Shown here: in pieces, positions 1 to 11,074 of the stretch
Position numbering within the stretch: position 1 is the first letter of the stretch
Layout of the letters: every line of letters starts with the position of its first letter
Assembly: GCA_020310875.1 (NCBI GenBank)
Contig: CM035428.1
Coordinates: 103,021,661-103,085,660 of the forward strand
Direction of reading: 5' to 3'
Source of the DNA: Ceratopteris richardii
Lineage: Eukaryota; Streptophyta; Polypodiopsida; Polypodiales; Pteridaceae
Length of the DNA stretch: 64,000 nt
Translations under genes and position numbers: made by a program
Notes under the pieces: model-generated
Databases searched by the model: none
What the model was told of the DNA's origin: nothing
Seen by the model: only the letters and a program-made list of their open reading frames with translations

Positions 1-539
<539 letters not shown>

Positions 540-1050
540 ATGAGTGACTATGGAGATAGATTGAAAAAAGAAGACAAGCTTGATGGAATATCTAACCATC
601 CAATGTGGAGTTTTATGATGATTAATGTGCTAGTTTCCAAGGACTTGCAAATATTGTCAATGGCAAGTTTGAAGTACCCCACTCCAAGACAATCAAAGAA
701 AGATGTTGCTTCTTCATCCAAGAAGGCCGCTACTCCAATTTCTACCCAACAGAATGCAGAGGAAGAAGAGGAGATTACACCATCATTTACAGGAAGAAGA
801 GGAGATTACACCATCATTTACAGGCAGAGGCACAAGGAGAGACATGCAGATTCAAACTTCAGAAGAGCAATCAAGATGGGATTCAAGAGATGCACAAGCA
901 CTCTCATTTATTGTTATGAGAGTCAAGAGGCATATCATTCCACAGCTCAGGTCATGCAAAGCCCCTTGTCAGGTTTGGTTGAAATTAGAGAATCTCTATC
1001 AAAGCAAAAATCATGCGAGGAAAGCTCATCTCATAATTTGTAAAATATAA
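540..1050 (+). pseudogene. Ty1/copia gag fragment, frameshifted
   Basis: Retrotransposon nucleocapsid precursor (copia gag, UBN2/Retrotran_gag type) that would form the virus-like particle. The start reads MSDYGDRLKKEDKLDGISNH followed by PMWSFMM, matching the usual copia gag N-terminus (KLDGxNYxxW). After about 80 codons the homology moves to the +1 frame, where SRWDSRDAQALSF and PHxRSC-like positions match the gag copies at 56.8 and 61.6 kb in this window. A 31-bp tandem duplication at 761-822 accounts for the shift. The reading ends at a TAA at 1048-1050, where gag similarity stops; protease and pol are absent. A relic of a family related to, but distinct from, the copia copies further right. 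Confidence 0.8.
761..822 (+). repeat. 31-bp perfect tandem duplication
   Basis: Two adjacent identical copies (761-791 and 792-822) beginning GGAAGAAGAGGAGATTACAC. Because 31 is not a multiple of three, the duplication moves the gag reading frame by one base. Both copies encode the same EEEEITPSFTG peptide, each in its own frame. Confidence 0.9.
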
Positions 1051-1906
1051 ACAAGTTTGGTCTAATAAAAATTAAAGTACACTCTATTATTGTCTAATCT
1101 ATGTGTCACTTTCCTTCATCTCTATCTTTTCTTCTTCCACTTCATTTTTCCTTGATATTTGCTCTTTCCCACCTACATTGAGGGAATGCCAACTCTTTAA
1201 CAATAATTATGCCTCTTATCCAAGAAATTTTAAAGCTTTAAACTAAGATGAGAGGCATATGGCCATCACAGAAATTGTTAAGATAATAGAAGAAAAACCA
1301 TTAAATATAGAATTGACTTGACTTGAGAGAAGAGTGCACAACTAACTAAAAATCTTAACCCTTATAAGGTGAAAGTTGCATCTTGCCCTTTGAACTTGAG
1401 TCACACCCTATGATAAGAAATGGAGTTCTTTAATGAATGTTTTGATATGAAGAAAATTGAAAAAAAAAAGCCACATAGTTATGTGCAAAAGGAAGGTCCT
1501 CAAGTACAGGCAAAGCAATATGAATGCTTACCACTCAAAGTTAACTACGGTACTGTTTATGTGGAGTTAAAAGCTAAAGGACAAAATTAATAATAAAGAA
1601 TAGAGATCAAGCCACATAGGAGAGAATCGAGATCTAGGAATGCAGATACATTTCTGAAATCTCCTCCCTTATAAAGGAGATGGCTTTGAGCTCACATTTC
1701 ACTGATGACTGGTCAGCCTCTATTGTCTCTTGATAATAAAAAATTAGGAGGTTCCTCCTTTTCAGAAAAGAAAATGTTTAAAAAATGGTATCCTCTCTCG
1801 TAAAATTGCTCATTTCTAGAGTACGTTATTATATGCACAGCACACGGTTATGATTGTTGCATTGTTCACCAAATTTAGACTTAACGAGCCCATGTTATAT
1901 ACTTAC
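1051..1906. other. No gene recognised
   Basis: AT-rich sequence with short A-runs and stops in all frames. It may be the 3' part or an intron of the minus-strand host gene whose exons lie just to the right, but no further exon can be supported. Confidence 0.5.
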
Positions 1907-2425
1907 ATGTTTTCTTCAAGAAACCCAACCACAATATAAGAATGGTCAAATTTTCAAAGTATCGTGATAGATCATAGGCATCAGGCGACATAGTAACCAT
2001 CAGATTCTTGAAAAACAATATCGCTTCGTTACTATATCAACTTCACTGAAAGTCATTGATTATCGATATCAAGCTCATGTTACCGTCTGAGCAACAATGA
2101 TACAAAATGAAACGACATATGGTTAGTCTGCCGAAAACTTTCAATGTTCTTTAATCCCGATATATGCAATCATACCTGATTCCTGCTAACCTCGTTGCCA
2201 CAAAATTGGCACTGCAATTGAACCTCTGCTGCCCTGTAATTTGGATCCTTTACTTTCCTTGCAAACCCTCGACCAGAAATGGGATATAAATTCTGCAATC
2301 ACCATTGCAAAATCACAAACTTTTGCATCGAAGGGTGTTAAGACTCAGAAAACTCAGAATGAAACGAACTGCATGACCATCAAAAGGTATTAAGCTTCAA
2401 GGAACTCGGAATGAAATTAATGGAG

Positions 2426-2513
<88 letters not shown>

Positions 2514-2604
2514 AGTCGATACCACGACGTAAAGAAACGAAGGACGGAAAAGCGGAAAAAGAATATACCTCCCTTGGTTTCACTATGGAGGCGCGATCCT
2601 TCAT
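1907..2604 (-). CDS. 5' exons of an unrecognised host gene (partial)
   Basis: Three candidate exons in matching phase on the minus strand. Exon 1 (2604-2569) starts ATG and reads MKDRASIVKPRE, then GAG|GTATAT. Exon 2 (2292-2176, 117 nt) follows an AG acceptor, reads NLYPISGRGFARKVKDPNYR, then AAEVQLQCQFCGNEVSRNQ, and ends CAG|GTATGA. A weaker exon 3 (2006-1907) follows a pyrimidine-rich acceptor, reads NLMVTMSPDAYDLSRYFENL and continues to a strong GTAAGT donor. Both exon 1-2 boundaries are phase 0. CxxC in QCQFCGN could be half of a zinc site. Intron 1 holds an 80-bp (GA)n tract. I do not recognise the family. Downstream exons were not found, so the gene may run further left or be truncated. 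Exons 1 and 2 are more secure than exon 3. Confidence 0.42.
2429..2508. repeat. (TC)40 microsatellite
   Basis: Pure TC dinucleotide tract of about 80 bp within the proposed first intron of the minus-strand host gene. It yields a spurious RERERE reading frame. Confidence 0.95.
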
Positions 2605-3753
2605 CCTCAAATCAGGAAGAGATTCAATGTTGTATGACGAATGCTAGGACAATAAGCAGAGTTGCGAAACATATGCAGAATGCGTGTGTGTGTGTATGTG
2701 TGTGTGTGAGCGCGAGCGAGCGCTTGTGTTTGTCTTCTGCTGTGCGGCTTGTGCCGTTCCCTCGACATGGAACCTGGGAAGATGGCATCAAAATCGAGTC
2801 CAAACGAGCAAATCCTCTAGTCAAAAAGTTAAACGTCACTGACTTTGTCTACGACTCTACAGTGCTTCCACTGGTTGTCAACATCTCTTATTGGGACCAG
2901 ATGCACACTCTACTGGAAGTACCGTAAATTATCGACCTTTTTCTCCAGCGTGGAAGCATATGAGGTATTAGATGTTCGGTGAAAACGCTGGGTGACCCCA
3001 AGACTTTATGTGAATAAAGCAATCATCGTTATTCGTTAAGTAATTGGTACATGAACCATTGTTGAGAAAAAAAAAAACTAAAACAATCCACATGTCAAAA
3101 AAATAAGAGTTGGAATTTGTCCAGGGCGGGGGAGGGGTGTCAAAACATTTTCCATGCAAATGTTTATGCGCATGTGTCACCCCATCTCCTAGTAGTATTT
3201 AAGATGCATTTACACACGGTGACATGAACCTCTAATCATTGTATGAGTGAGCATTGTATGATTGAGTGACATCTGACATCTGAGAGTGAGTTGAGACAGC
3301 ACTGAAACAATTATGGTGGCATTAACATCAAAAATATGCTATTTTCAACTACAAATAGATTTAAAAAATTGTTTTTTTTTTTAAGAGGAAGTTCAGTGGA
3401 AGCTTAATCTCTGTTTGTTGGAATTGCTTGAAAGAACGAGTGTATAAATGAATGGGCATAATACCCATGAAACCCCACGTATCCCACAAAATAGTGATTA
3501 GACTACCCAAAAGCGACACTAGAAGAGACTTGTCCAAAGGCAACTGAATTATTCACAAAACAAGTATAACATTGAATGCATTCTAATATTCCATGTTGTG
3601 TGTGAGAATGTGAACATCTTAAGTGTGGAAACAATGGCAATAATAGCAACAAAAGAATTGAATTTTTCCTATTTATTTATTTTATATTTCCATATTAATT
3701 TTTCCATTTTTATTGATGGTCTCTTTTTTAATTACTAATTTTATTTATATTTG
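2605..3753. other. Upstream region of host gene; no other gene seen
   Basis: Holds a (TG)n tract near 2684-2708 that would lie in the 5' UTR or promoter of the minus-strand gene. Beyond 2930 it is AT-rich, with A/T runs and stops in all frames. The open frame on the plus strand at 2574-2927 crosses the exon and the TG tract and is regarded as chance. Confidence 0.5.
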
Positions 3754-3897
3754 CACAAGGAAGAAGAAGAAGCTTGGAGCACAACACACAATACTTAATG
3801 TATTACTAGAGAATGTACAAAGGTAAGTAGCCCATTAGGGCAATAGGCGTATATACAAGCTGGGGGAAAAAACCTCCTAAAGAGGGAAAAAACTGCC
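3754..3897 (-). repeat. Copia-1 truncated 3' LTR
   Basis: Matches the central part of the 231-bp family LTR (shared core CTTGGAGCACAA and the AAACCTCCTAAAGAGGG block). It lacks roughly the outer 40 bases and the inner end, and is joined at about 3897 to protease-coding sequence. This is a deletion junction, not a normal polypurine-tract/LTR boundary. Confidence 0.85.
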
Positions 3898-4808
3898 AAT
3901 GATCTTATCAATTCCCATAATAGGATAAGATGAGTTGTTGGTGCATGTAACAGTATGTTTTGTAGGGAAAGGCTCGAGTGAAGAGGAGAAACTGCATTGC
4001 GAGGTAATATGTTTAGTCGCCCCACTATCAAAGTACCAAACATCTGAGTCTACTGCAGACATGCACTGCTCATGACAAGATGGGTCAAAACTGCAAACAG
4101 TAGTAAACGCCCATTCTTCTTCCTGCACAAGATTAGTAGACTCTGTTTTTGGTCTAGAGGCTTCTGCAACAACCATTCTAGCCTCTTTCTTCTTTGCCTC
4201 TTTAGTAGTCAGTTTGGGATAGTTCTTTATGATATGATCATTTCCTTTATAGTACTTGCAAAATAATTTCTGCTTTTCTGATTTCTTTTCATCTTTGTCT
4301 TCCCTCTTCGATTGTGCAGAATTAGCAGATTTCTACTTACTAGTTAAAGAGCTCCATTTTCCTTTGCCCTTCTGGCTAGCCAGGAAAGCTTGATTTGCAA
4401 CACGCATAATGGACCTGTTCTGTCTGGACTGATCTTCTTGCAACAAAAAAGAGACTAACTCCTCAAATGACAAGGTATTTGGATTGCCTTTCATCATCAA
4501 CCGATGAGTAGAAGCAAAACTCTGATATGAATCAGGAAGACCATTCAAAACGGTCTGCACAAGTGAGCTATCTGGTATAACCTCATCAGCAAAAATCAAT
4601 TGTTCCTTCAAGTCTTTAATCTTTGTTAGAAAACTATCCATAGAATCACCTTCATTCATGTGCTCACTCTCCAATTGTTTTTGGAAGTAAGCAACATGAG
4701 CTTCATTCTTAGCTTGGCACAGTGTGGTAAGTGTATCCCAAGCATCCTTACCTGTTCTGCAAGAGCGAATGTGAGGAATAATGGCACGTTTGATAGACAA
4801 AGCTATCA
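3898..4808 (-). pseudogene. Copia-1 gag (middle/C-term) and protease start
   Basis: Gag capsid-like region followed by the nucleocapsid zinc knuckle and the retropepsin start. Visible motifs are SIKRAIIPHIRSC, then DAWDTLTTLCQAKNEA, then KDLKEQLIFADEVIPDSSL. A TAG occurs at SLTSK* where the sibling at 61.2 kb reads CAG. The knuckle reads CKYYKGNDHIIKNYPKL, with two of its three cysteines changed to Tyr relative to CKYCKGNDHIIKNCPKL in the sibling. Protease keeps the catalytic triad-like DSGATKHIT. Downstream homology ends at the LTR junction. Non-functional. Confidence 0.88.
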
Positions 4809-5484
4809 ATGCATGTAATAGACCGTTGTTCACAAGGAAGGAAACTCCTTTATTTGATATTGTTCTCAATGTTCTGAATGACAAATGGAACTTCTAGGTA
4901 TGAAGATAAAGCCAGTTGTCTTATGGAAGTTCAAAATCTCATATGCGTTTGAATTTTAACATAGTATTAAATAATAGTATTAGAATTCAAGACCATTTTC
5001 GCACTAGTTCTCACTAGGATCCATGACTTGGCTAGAATTGATTTTGCGAAGTGGATTTATTGATGAATAATTATTTCAAGATAAAAATATGTTCTCAAAA
5101 ATTTCGTGTGTCTATGTGTGTTCGAGTTTCTATCCACTCTCGCGAACCTAAGTGTCGAGTATCAAACCAAATATATAAAAGCAAAAGAAAAATATAGATA
5201 AAAAAAAAAGTAATAGACGGCATATATATAAATAGAAAACAAATTGTTTTGCTAACTTTACGAAAAGAGCAATGAAAAGTTGTGTTAATTTTAAACGTGT
5301 GGAAACATAACGCATGCAACGAGCATGAGAAGAAAGACATCCAGTAGACGGCACGCATATATAGAGAGAGAAGTATTCAGCATCATCCGAAGTATTCAGC
5401 CCATCTTCTTCTTTGTCCAGCTGCGTCTGCCAAAGAGCCCATCTTCTTCTTTCTCCTCCTCTAACGCACAATCTTTGCGGAGCC

Positions 5485-5745
5485 ATGCAGAATCATCTCC
5501 GCACGCCTCAAGTCCTGTATCGCGTTGTCTTATTATGCGTCATGTGCGTTAATACTGCGCTGATCGTAGGAGTTGCACGACCCTATGAGGCAGACGGTGC
5601 CAATCAGAGCGGAGCACCAACAGGAGATGTTGCGGAAGTGAATGGAGACCTTGGGCACCAACGTCAAGAAGTCAACGACGACGAAAACAACTACAATGAA
5701 AGCCTTACCATGTTCGGACAGGAATTAAAGCTTCATTGGAATTGA
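5485..5745 (+). CDS. 86-aa ORF with signal-peptide-like N-terminus, inside left LTR
   Basis: ATG follows a TATA-like box (about 5357) and a pyrimidine-rich stretch. The N-terminus has a short basic region and then the hydrophobic run VLYRVVLLCVMCVNTALIVG, which looks like a signal peptide. The remainder is acidic and polar (EVNGDLGHQRQEVNDDENNY) and ends LKLHWN at a TGA. After that TGA the same frame stays open for 60 codons (ending RSWDRIDSYVFR) to a TAA overlapping an AGGTAATC donor-like site, so the TGA may be a mutated codon or the exon end. The right LTR has the same ORF with an in-frame 3-bp indel. I recognise no family. It may be a captured host exon or chance. Confidence 0.4.
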   Translation: MQNHLRTPQVLYRVVLLCVMCVNTALIVGVARPYEADGANQSGAPTGDVAEVNGDLGHQRQEVNDDENNYNESLTMFGQELKLHWN

Positions 5746-6845
5746 GATATCTGTCGGGGCGGGAAGAACATTTGTTGGGGCTCTCCGTGGCTTTTGACAA
5801 AGATGATCGGTACGAATGCGTCAGTGCAGGCCTTCATCAGCACAGGAGAGGACATCATGCAGTTCCTCAGAATCTTGGATTTATTCGTCCAAAGAAGTTG
5901 GGATCGGATAGACAGTTATGTTTTTAGGTAATCTAGTGCATACGTAGTTAAGTATGTCTCAACCACTGCTGATAATTGATAGTCTCAGACCAGACACTAT
6001 TTATAGATGAACTTAGGTGCCTTTTCGACTCGTATGAAGCTCTCCAAGATAGGAGGAGGAGGGAGGAGGCCACTATACGTTGAAGGGGGAGCAAGATTAA
6101 CGAGGAAGGAACTGAGACCGACGAATGATGAGGAGGCCAATTCATATATTTTATATGGCATGAAAATCGAGGACGAAGGATGGAGGAGAAGAACAGAGAT
6201 TGGCGGAAGTTTTCTCTGATACTGAAAGTAAACTAAGATCGATTCTAGGCTAAACCGACTTCAAGATTCTACGCGCATGATGCTCTGATATCAATCAACA
6301 ATGTACTCTTCAGCTTTACTGACAATCACTTTGTTTTCTGTACGATGACTCTCAAGATGTTCTTACAACGACCTTGTATATGTTGATGATCTGACATATA
6401 CAACGGGGGCACCGTTCGCATGATAAGAAGATGGTGGCAGTCTGAGAAGAATTAGAAGGACGATGATGAACTACTAACTGCTGTGATACACATGAAGCCG
6501 ATGAATGATCCGTCAGCAAATCATCTTGCGCTCTATTCTGAAGAAGAAATCTGGCAACTATGATGCATAGTTCAATTTTGATGATGTCTGATTTGCGCTC
6601 ATTTGACGTTGGCATAATATGAAGGAACGAGTGCTGAATTCATTGAAGAATAGTATATTGATGATGGTGCACTAACGCTTCTACTAACAACAATTCTGAC
6701 ATGAAACTGCATACAAGTCAAAGAGAAGAAGAAGGAGAAGCTCTCCTCATTCGCTTCCCTTGTGTTAGACTCTCATTCAAATGTTCATGTCACATGGACT
6801 AATTCAGCGGTCGCTCAAAGTCTAGCACAGATAACCAAAGTATCT

Positions 6846-7420
6846 AATAGAGCACAGCGAACAACAGTAGTCAAAACAGTGATATAGCTGGTGAACGTTG
6901 GCAGGAATGGCTCTCTTTTGTAGATCTTTTCTTTTTTCTTGTGTGACATGGATACCTTGATATTATTGAATTCATTGATATGCTGGCTACATACTCAAAT
7001 GGGGAACAATCTCCTATACGAAGCAATCATGTGGCATGGCTTCTTGCTCAAGTCTTTCGCCTAGATACTGTTACAACAGCAATGAGCAATGATCCCAAAA
7101 AAATAGAAACAACACAAAAGATGTGTTACCACAAGGAGGAGCATTCAATAGCAGATCAAACAGGTAATGTTTCTGCACATGCTGTCTTATTAGATTTTGT
7201 CAGCGGGAGCTAGATCATGCATCTCTGGACTATAGATCGTGCAACAATGGAGCAAGTGGCTGGAAAACAGGTTCCAGAACATGTTCAGAAGGGAAAGCAG
7301 ATAGATGAATGGTGGAGACAAGTTGGCAAAGGAAGCACTCCGTGCATGAAGACGAGATCATTATTGGAGGCTCTATACTTTGAGCTATTCCTGTTGAAGA
7401 CTGAAAGACAAGGAGACTAG
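6846..7420 (+). pseudogene. Captured MED12-like gene fragment in left LTR
   Basis: One frame reads ERWQEWLSFVDLFFFLV, a TGA, GYLDIIEFIDMLATYSNGEQ, SPIRSNHVAWLLAQVFRLDT, KKIETTQKM, FVSGS, a TAG, then IMHLWTIDRATMEQ and KGKQIDEWWRQVGKG, ending at a TAG. RSNHVAWLLAQ and KGKQIDEWWRQ match, from memory, plant MED12, the very large Mediator kinase-module subunit. The full gene is above 2000 codons; only about 190 are present. The two internal stops fit single C-to-T changes (CGA to TGA, CAG to TAG). No intron is visible, so the fragment came either from one exon or from a spliced transcript. It lies sense to the retroelement transcript. Further upstream coding-like sequence occurs in another frame (about 6728-6890). 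Identification is by recall; a protein search would decide. Confidence 0.65.
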
Positions 7421-7739
7421 CCACAAGATTGTGACTGTGATTGAGAGTGAGAGTGTGATTGAAAATGAGAATGAGAATGAGATTGTAATTATGATTGTAT
7501 AATCACATGATCATGATTGTGATTGATATTGAGATTGTGAGTGAGAGTGAGAGTGAGAGTGTGATTGAGAGTGCGAGTGAGAATGCGATTGTGATAGCTC
7601 GGGGGTGGCCGGGATGTTGAGGCTTCGTCAAGAAGCTATTTTCCAAAGATATTGTATATAGAAGGAAGAGGTTTCATCCTGAAGCTATTGATGTATTCGG
7701 AATCTCACATATGAAGATTCACAAGATAAGATTTCTCAA

Positions 7740-7783
<44 letters not shown>

Positions 7784-7891
7784 GTCTATACTTTATTTGA
7801 TTTGTTCTTTTGTTAATGAAACTAATTTTTGCAAATGTCTTTTTTATGTCTGATTATTTATCTCCTTGGGCTTGATGAGGAACGTTACAAG

Positions 7892-7903
7892 TGGTATCAG
7901 AGC
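7892..7903 (+). other. Primer-binding site (tRNA-iMet)
   Basis: TGGTATCAGAGC, two bases after the left giant LTR. It is the standard complement of the plant initiator-Met tRNA 3' end and fixes the element's orientation as plus. Confidence 0.93.
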
Positions 7904-7923
7904 GGAATCGTTCCTTGGCAACA

Positions 7924-8004
7924 ATGGAAGGAATTCAGAGAGCAGAGCAGAATCGATCCTCAGGAACAATGGAAGGTTTGATGCGAATGATTTGTGAGCA
8001 ATAG
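7924..8004 (+). pseudogene. Vestigial gag-like start in the 415-bp interior
   Basis: ATG at 7924 opens MEGIQRAEQNRSSGTMEGLM and continues RMICEQ to a TAG where CAG (EQQELIQKLLEE) is likely to have stood. Past it the frame reads ELIQKLLEE, a TGA, then YIERDVNQRGDITIQSDMNQ and about 20 more codons. A Gln/Glu-rich helix at the start of an ORF just after the PBS is typical of LTR-element gag. No other domain follows before the right LTR at 8305. Confidence 0.4.
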
Positions 8005-8288
8005 GAGCTTATTCAAAAGCTTCTTGAAGAATGATACATAGAACGCGATGTGAATCAACGAGGGGATATCACAATTCAATCAGATATGAATCAAACAACA
8101 ATTGACAAAGCAAATGAGGAAGATAAGTTCTCTACAATTATTACTCCATATTTTTTTTAGCTATATATAATTAAAGTTCCTTTTAATCTAGTGTTTAGTC
8201 ATCAAGGTTGCATTGCAAGTTAGCACTAAGGTTGCATTGCAAGTTAGCACTGATTCGGATAGAAAACCAACTCTGAGGACTGAGTTCT

Positions 8289-8304
8289 TTAAAGAGGGGA
8301 AGAA
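8289..8304 (+). other. Polypurine tract of the giant-LTR element
   Basis: Purine-rich AAAGAGGGGAAGAA immediately before the TGTAATAG start of the right LTR; plus-strand priming site. Confidence 0.8.
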
Positions 8305-8977
8305 TGTAATAGACCGTTGTTCACAAGGAAGGAAACTCCTTTATTTGATATTGTTCTCAATGTTCTGAATGACAAATGGAACTTCTAGGTTATGAAGATA
8401 AAGCCAGTTGTCTTATGGAAGTTCAAAATCTCACATGCGTTTGAATTTTAACATAGTATTAAATAATAGTATTAGAATTCAAGACCGTTTCCGCACTAGT
8501 TCTCACTAGGATCCATGACTTGGCTAGAATTGATTTTGCGAAGTGGATTTATTGATGAATAATTATTTCAAGATAAAAATATGTTCTCGAAAATTTCATG
8601 TGTCTATGTGTGTTCGAGTTTCTATCCACTCTCGCGAACCTAAGTGTCGAGTATCAAACCAAATATATAAAAGCAAAAGAAAAATATAGATTAAAAAAAA
8701 AAGTAATAGACGGCATATATATAAATAGAAAACAAACTGTTTTGCTAACTTTACGAAAAAAGCAATGAAAAGTTGTGTTAATTTTAAAAGTGTGGAAACA
8801 TAACGCATGCAACGAGCATGAGAAGAAAGACATCCAGTAGACGGCACACACATATAGAGAGAGAAGTATTCAGCATCATCCGAAGTATTCAGCCCATCTT
8901 CTTCTTTGTCCAGCTGTGTCTTCCAAAGAGTCCATCTTCTTCTTTCTCCTCCTCTAATGCACAATCTTTGCGGAGCC

Positions 8978-9235
8978 ATGCAGAATCATCTCCGCACGCC
9001 TCAAGTCCTATATCGCGTTGTCTTATTATGCGTCATGTGCGTTAATGCGCTGATCCTAGGAGTTGCACGACCCTATGAGGTAGACGGTGCCAATCAGAGC
9101 GGAGCACCAGCAGGAGATGTTGCGGAAGTGAATGGAGACCTTGGGCACCAACGTCAAGAAGTCAACGACGACGAAAACAACTACGATGAAAGCCTTACCA
9201 TGTTCGGACAGGAATTAAAGCTTCATTGGAATTGA
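8978..9235 (+). CDS. 85-aa signal-peptide-like ORF, inside right LTR
   Basis: Counterpart of the ORF at 5485. Five or so residues differ, and one 3-bp deletion (NTAL to NAL) keeps the frame. Beyond the shared TGA, one extra A (GCGTCAAGTG versus GCGTCAGTG) breaks the downstream open frame present in the left copy. Function unknown. Confidence 0.38.
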   Translation: MQNHLRTPQVLYRVVLLCVMCVNALILGVARPYEVDGANQSGAPAGDVAEVNGDLGHQRQEVNDDENNYDESLTMFGQELKLHWN

Positions 9236-10499
9236 GATATCTGTCGGGGCGGGAAGAACATTTGTTGGGGCTCTCCGTGGCTTTTGACAAAGATGATCGG
9301 TACGAACGCGTCAAGTGCAGGCCTTCATCAGCACAGGAGAGGACATCATGCAGTTCCTCAGAATCTTGGATTTATTCGTCCAAAGAAGTTGGGATCGGAT
9401 AGACAGTTATGTTTTTAGGTAATCTCTAATGGGTGCGCACGGATTAGACGCTGTTGATGCTGTGAGAACTGGAGTAGTGGATGGATATAATCAGAGCAAA
9501 AAGCATAAATGAAGATGTGCACAAAAATCGAACAAAGAATTCTGAGATAAGTCATGCTTACTTTTATACATATTTGAATAGATTGCATAGTGCATACGTA
9601 GTTAAGTATGTCTCATACACTGCTGATAATTGATAGTCTCAGACCAGACACTATTTATAGATGAACTTAGGTGCCTTTTCGACTCGTATGAAGCTCTCCA
9701 AGATAGGAGGAGGAGGGAGGAGGCCACTATACGTTGAAGGGGGAGCAAGATTAACGAGGAAGGAACTGAGACCGACGAATGATGAGGAGGCCAATTCATA
9801 TATTTTATATGGCATGAAAATCGAGGACGAAGGATGGAGGAGAAGAACAGAGATTGGCGGAAGTTTTCTCTGATACTGAAAGTAAACTAAGATCGATTCT
9901 AGGCTAAACCGACTTCAAGATTCTAGGAGCATGATGCTTTGATATCAATCAACAATGTACTCTTCAGCTTTACTGACAATCACTTTGTTTTCTGTACGAT
10001 GACTCTCAAGATGTTCTTACAACGACCTTGTATATGTTGATGATCTGACATATACAACGGGGGCACCGTTCGCATGATAAGAAGATGGTGGCAGTCTGAG
10101 AAGAATTAGAATGACGATGATGAACTACTAATTGCTGTGATACACATGAAGCCGATGAATGATCCGTCAACAAATCATCTTGCGCTCTATTCTGAAGAAG
10201 AAATCTGACAACTATGATGCATAGTTCAATTTTGATGATGTCTGATTTGCGCTCATTTGACGTTGGCATAATATGAAGGAAGGAGTGCTGAATTCATTGA
10301 AGAATAGTATATTGATGATGGTGCACTAACGCTTCTACTAACAACAATTCTGACATGAAACTGCATACAAGTCAAAGAGAAGAAGAAGGAGAAGCTCTCC
10401 TCATTCGCTTCCCTTGTGTTAGACTCTCATTCAAATGTTCATGTCACATGGACTAATTCAGCAGTCGCTCAAAGTCTAGCACAGATAACCAAAGTATCT

Positions 10500-11074
10500 A
10501 ATAGATTACAGCGAACAACAGTAGTCAAAACAGTGATATAGCTGGTGAACGTTGGCAGGAATGGCTCTCTTTTGTAGATCTTTTCTTTTTTCTTGTGTGA
10601 CATGGATACCTTGATATTATTGAATTCATTGATATGCTGGCTACATACTCAAATGGGGAACAATCTCCTATACGAAGCAATCATGTGGCATGGCTTCTTG
10701 CTCAAGTCTTTCGCCTAGATACTGTTACAACAGCAATGAGCAATGATCCCAAAAAAATAGAAACAACACAAAAGATGTGTTACCACAAGGAGGAGCATTC
10801 AATAGCAGATCAAACAGGTAATGTTTCTGCACATGCTGTCTTATTAGGTTTTGTCAGCGGGAGCTAGATCATGCATCTTTGGATTATAGATCGTGCAACA
10901 ATGGAGCAAGTGGCTGGAAAATAGGTTCCTTAACATGTTCAGAAGGGAAAGCAGATAGATGAATGGTGGAGACAAGTTGGCAAAGGAAGCACTCCGTGCA
11001 TGAAGACGAGATCATTGTTGGAGGCTCTATACTTTGAGCTATTCCTGTTGAAGACTGAAAGACAAGGAGACTAG
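10500..11074 (+). pseudogene. Captured MED12-like gene fragment in right LTR
   Basis: Second copy of the fragment at 6846-7420, offset by 3654 bases. It keeps the same two internal stops and adds two more (GK*VP*HV where the left copy reads GKQVPEHV). The stops shared by both LTRs were therefore present before or at insertion, while the others arose afterwards. Confidence 0.63.

Larger units (their letters stand above)
4814..7889 (+). repeat. Left giant LTR (3076 bp)
   Basis: Begins TGTAATAGACCG and ends GGAACGTTACA. It contains TATA-like boxes at about 5222-5236 and 5357-5364, an ORF with a signal-peptide-like start (5485), a MED12-like fragment (6846-7420), a degenerate GAGTGTGATT-type minisatellite (7428-7595) and an (AT)n tract (7743-7781). 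Relative to the right LTR it lacks 163 bp after 5934. Confidence 0.93.

Noticed and set aside
2574-2927. 117-codon plus-strand frame with a poly-CV run
   Set aside because: Crosses the proposed minus-strand exon 1 and a TG microsatellite; no protein-like content.
5736-5927. 63-codon frame MELRYLSGREEH
   Set aside because: Shadow of the more protein-like frame ending RSWDRIDSYVFR on the same strand; broken by an indel in the right LTR.
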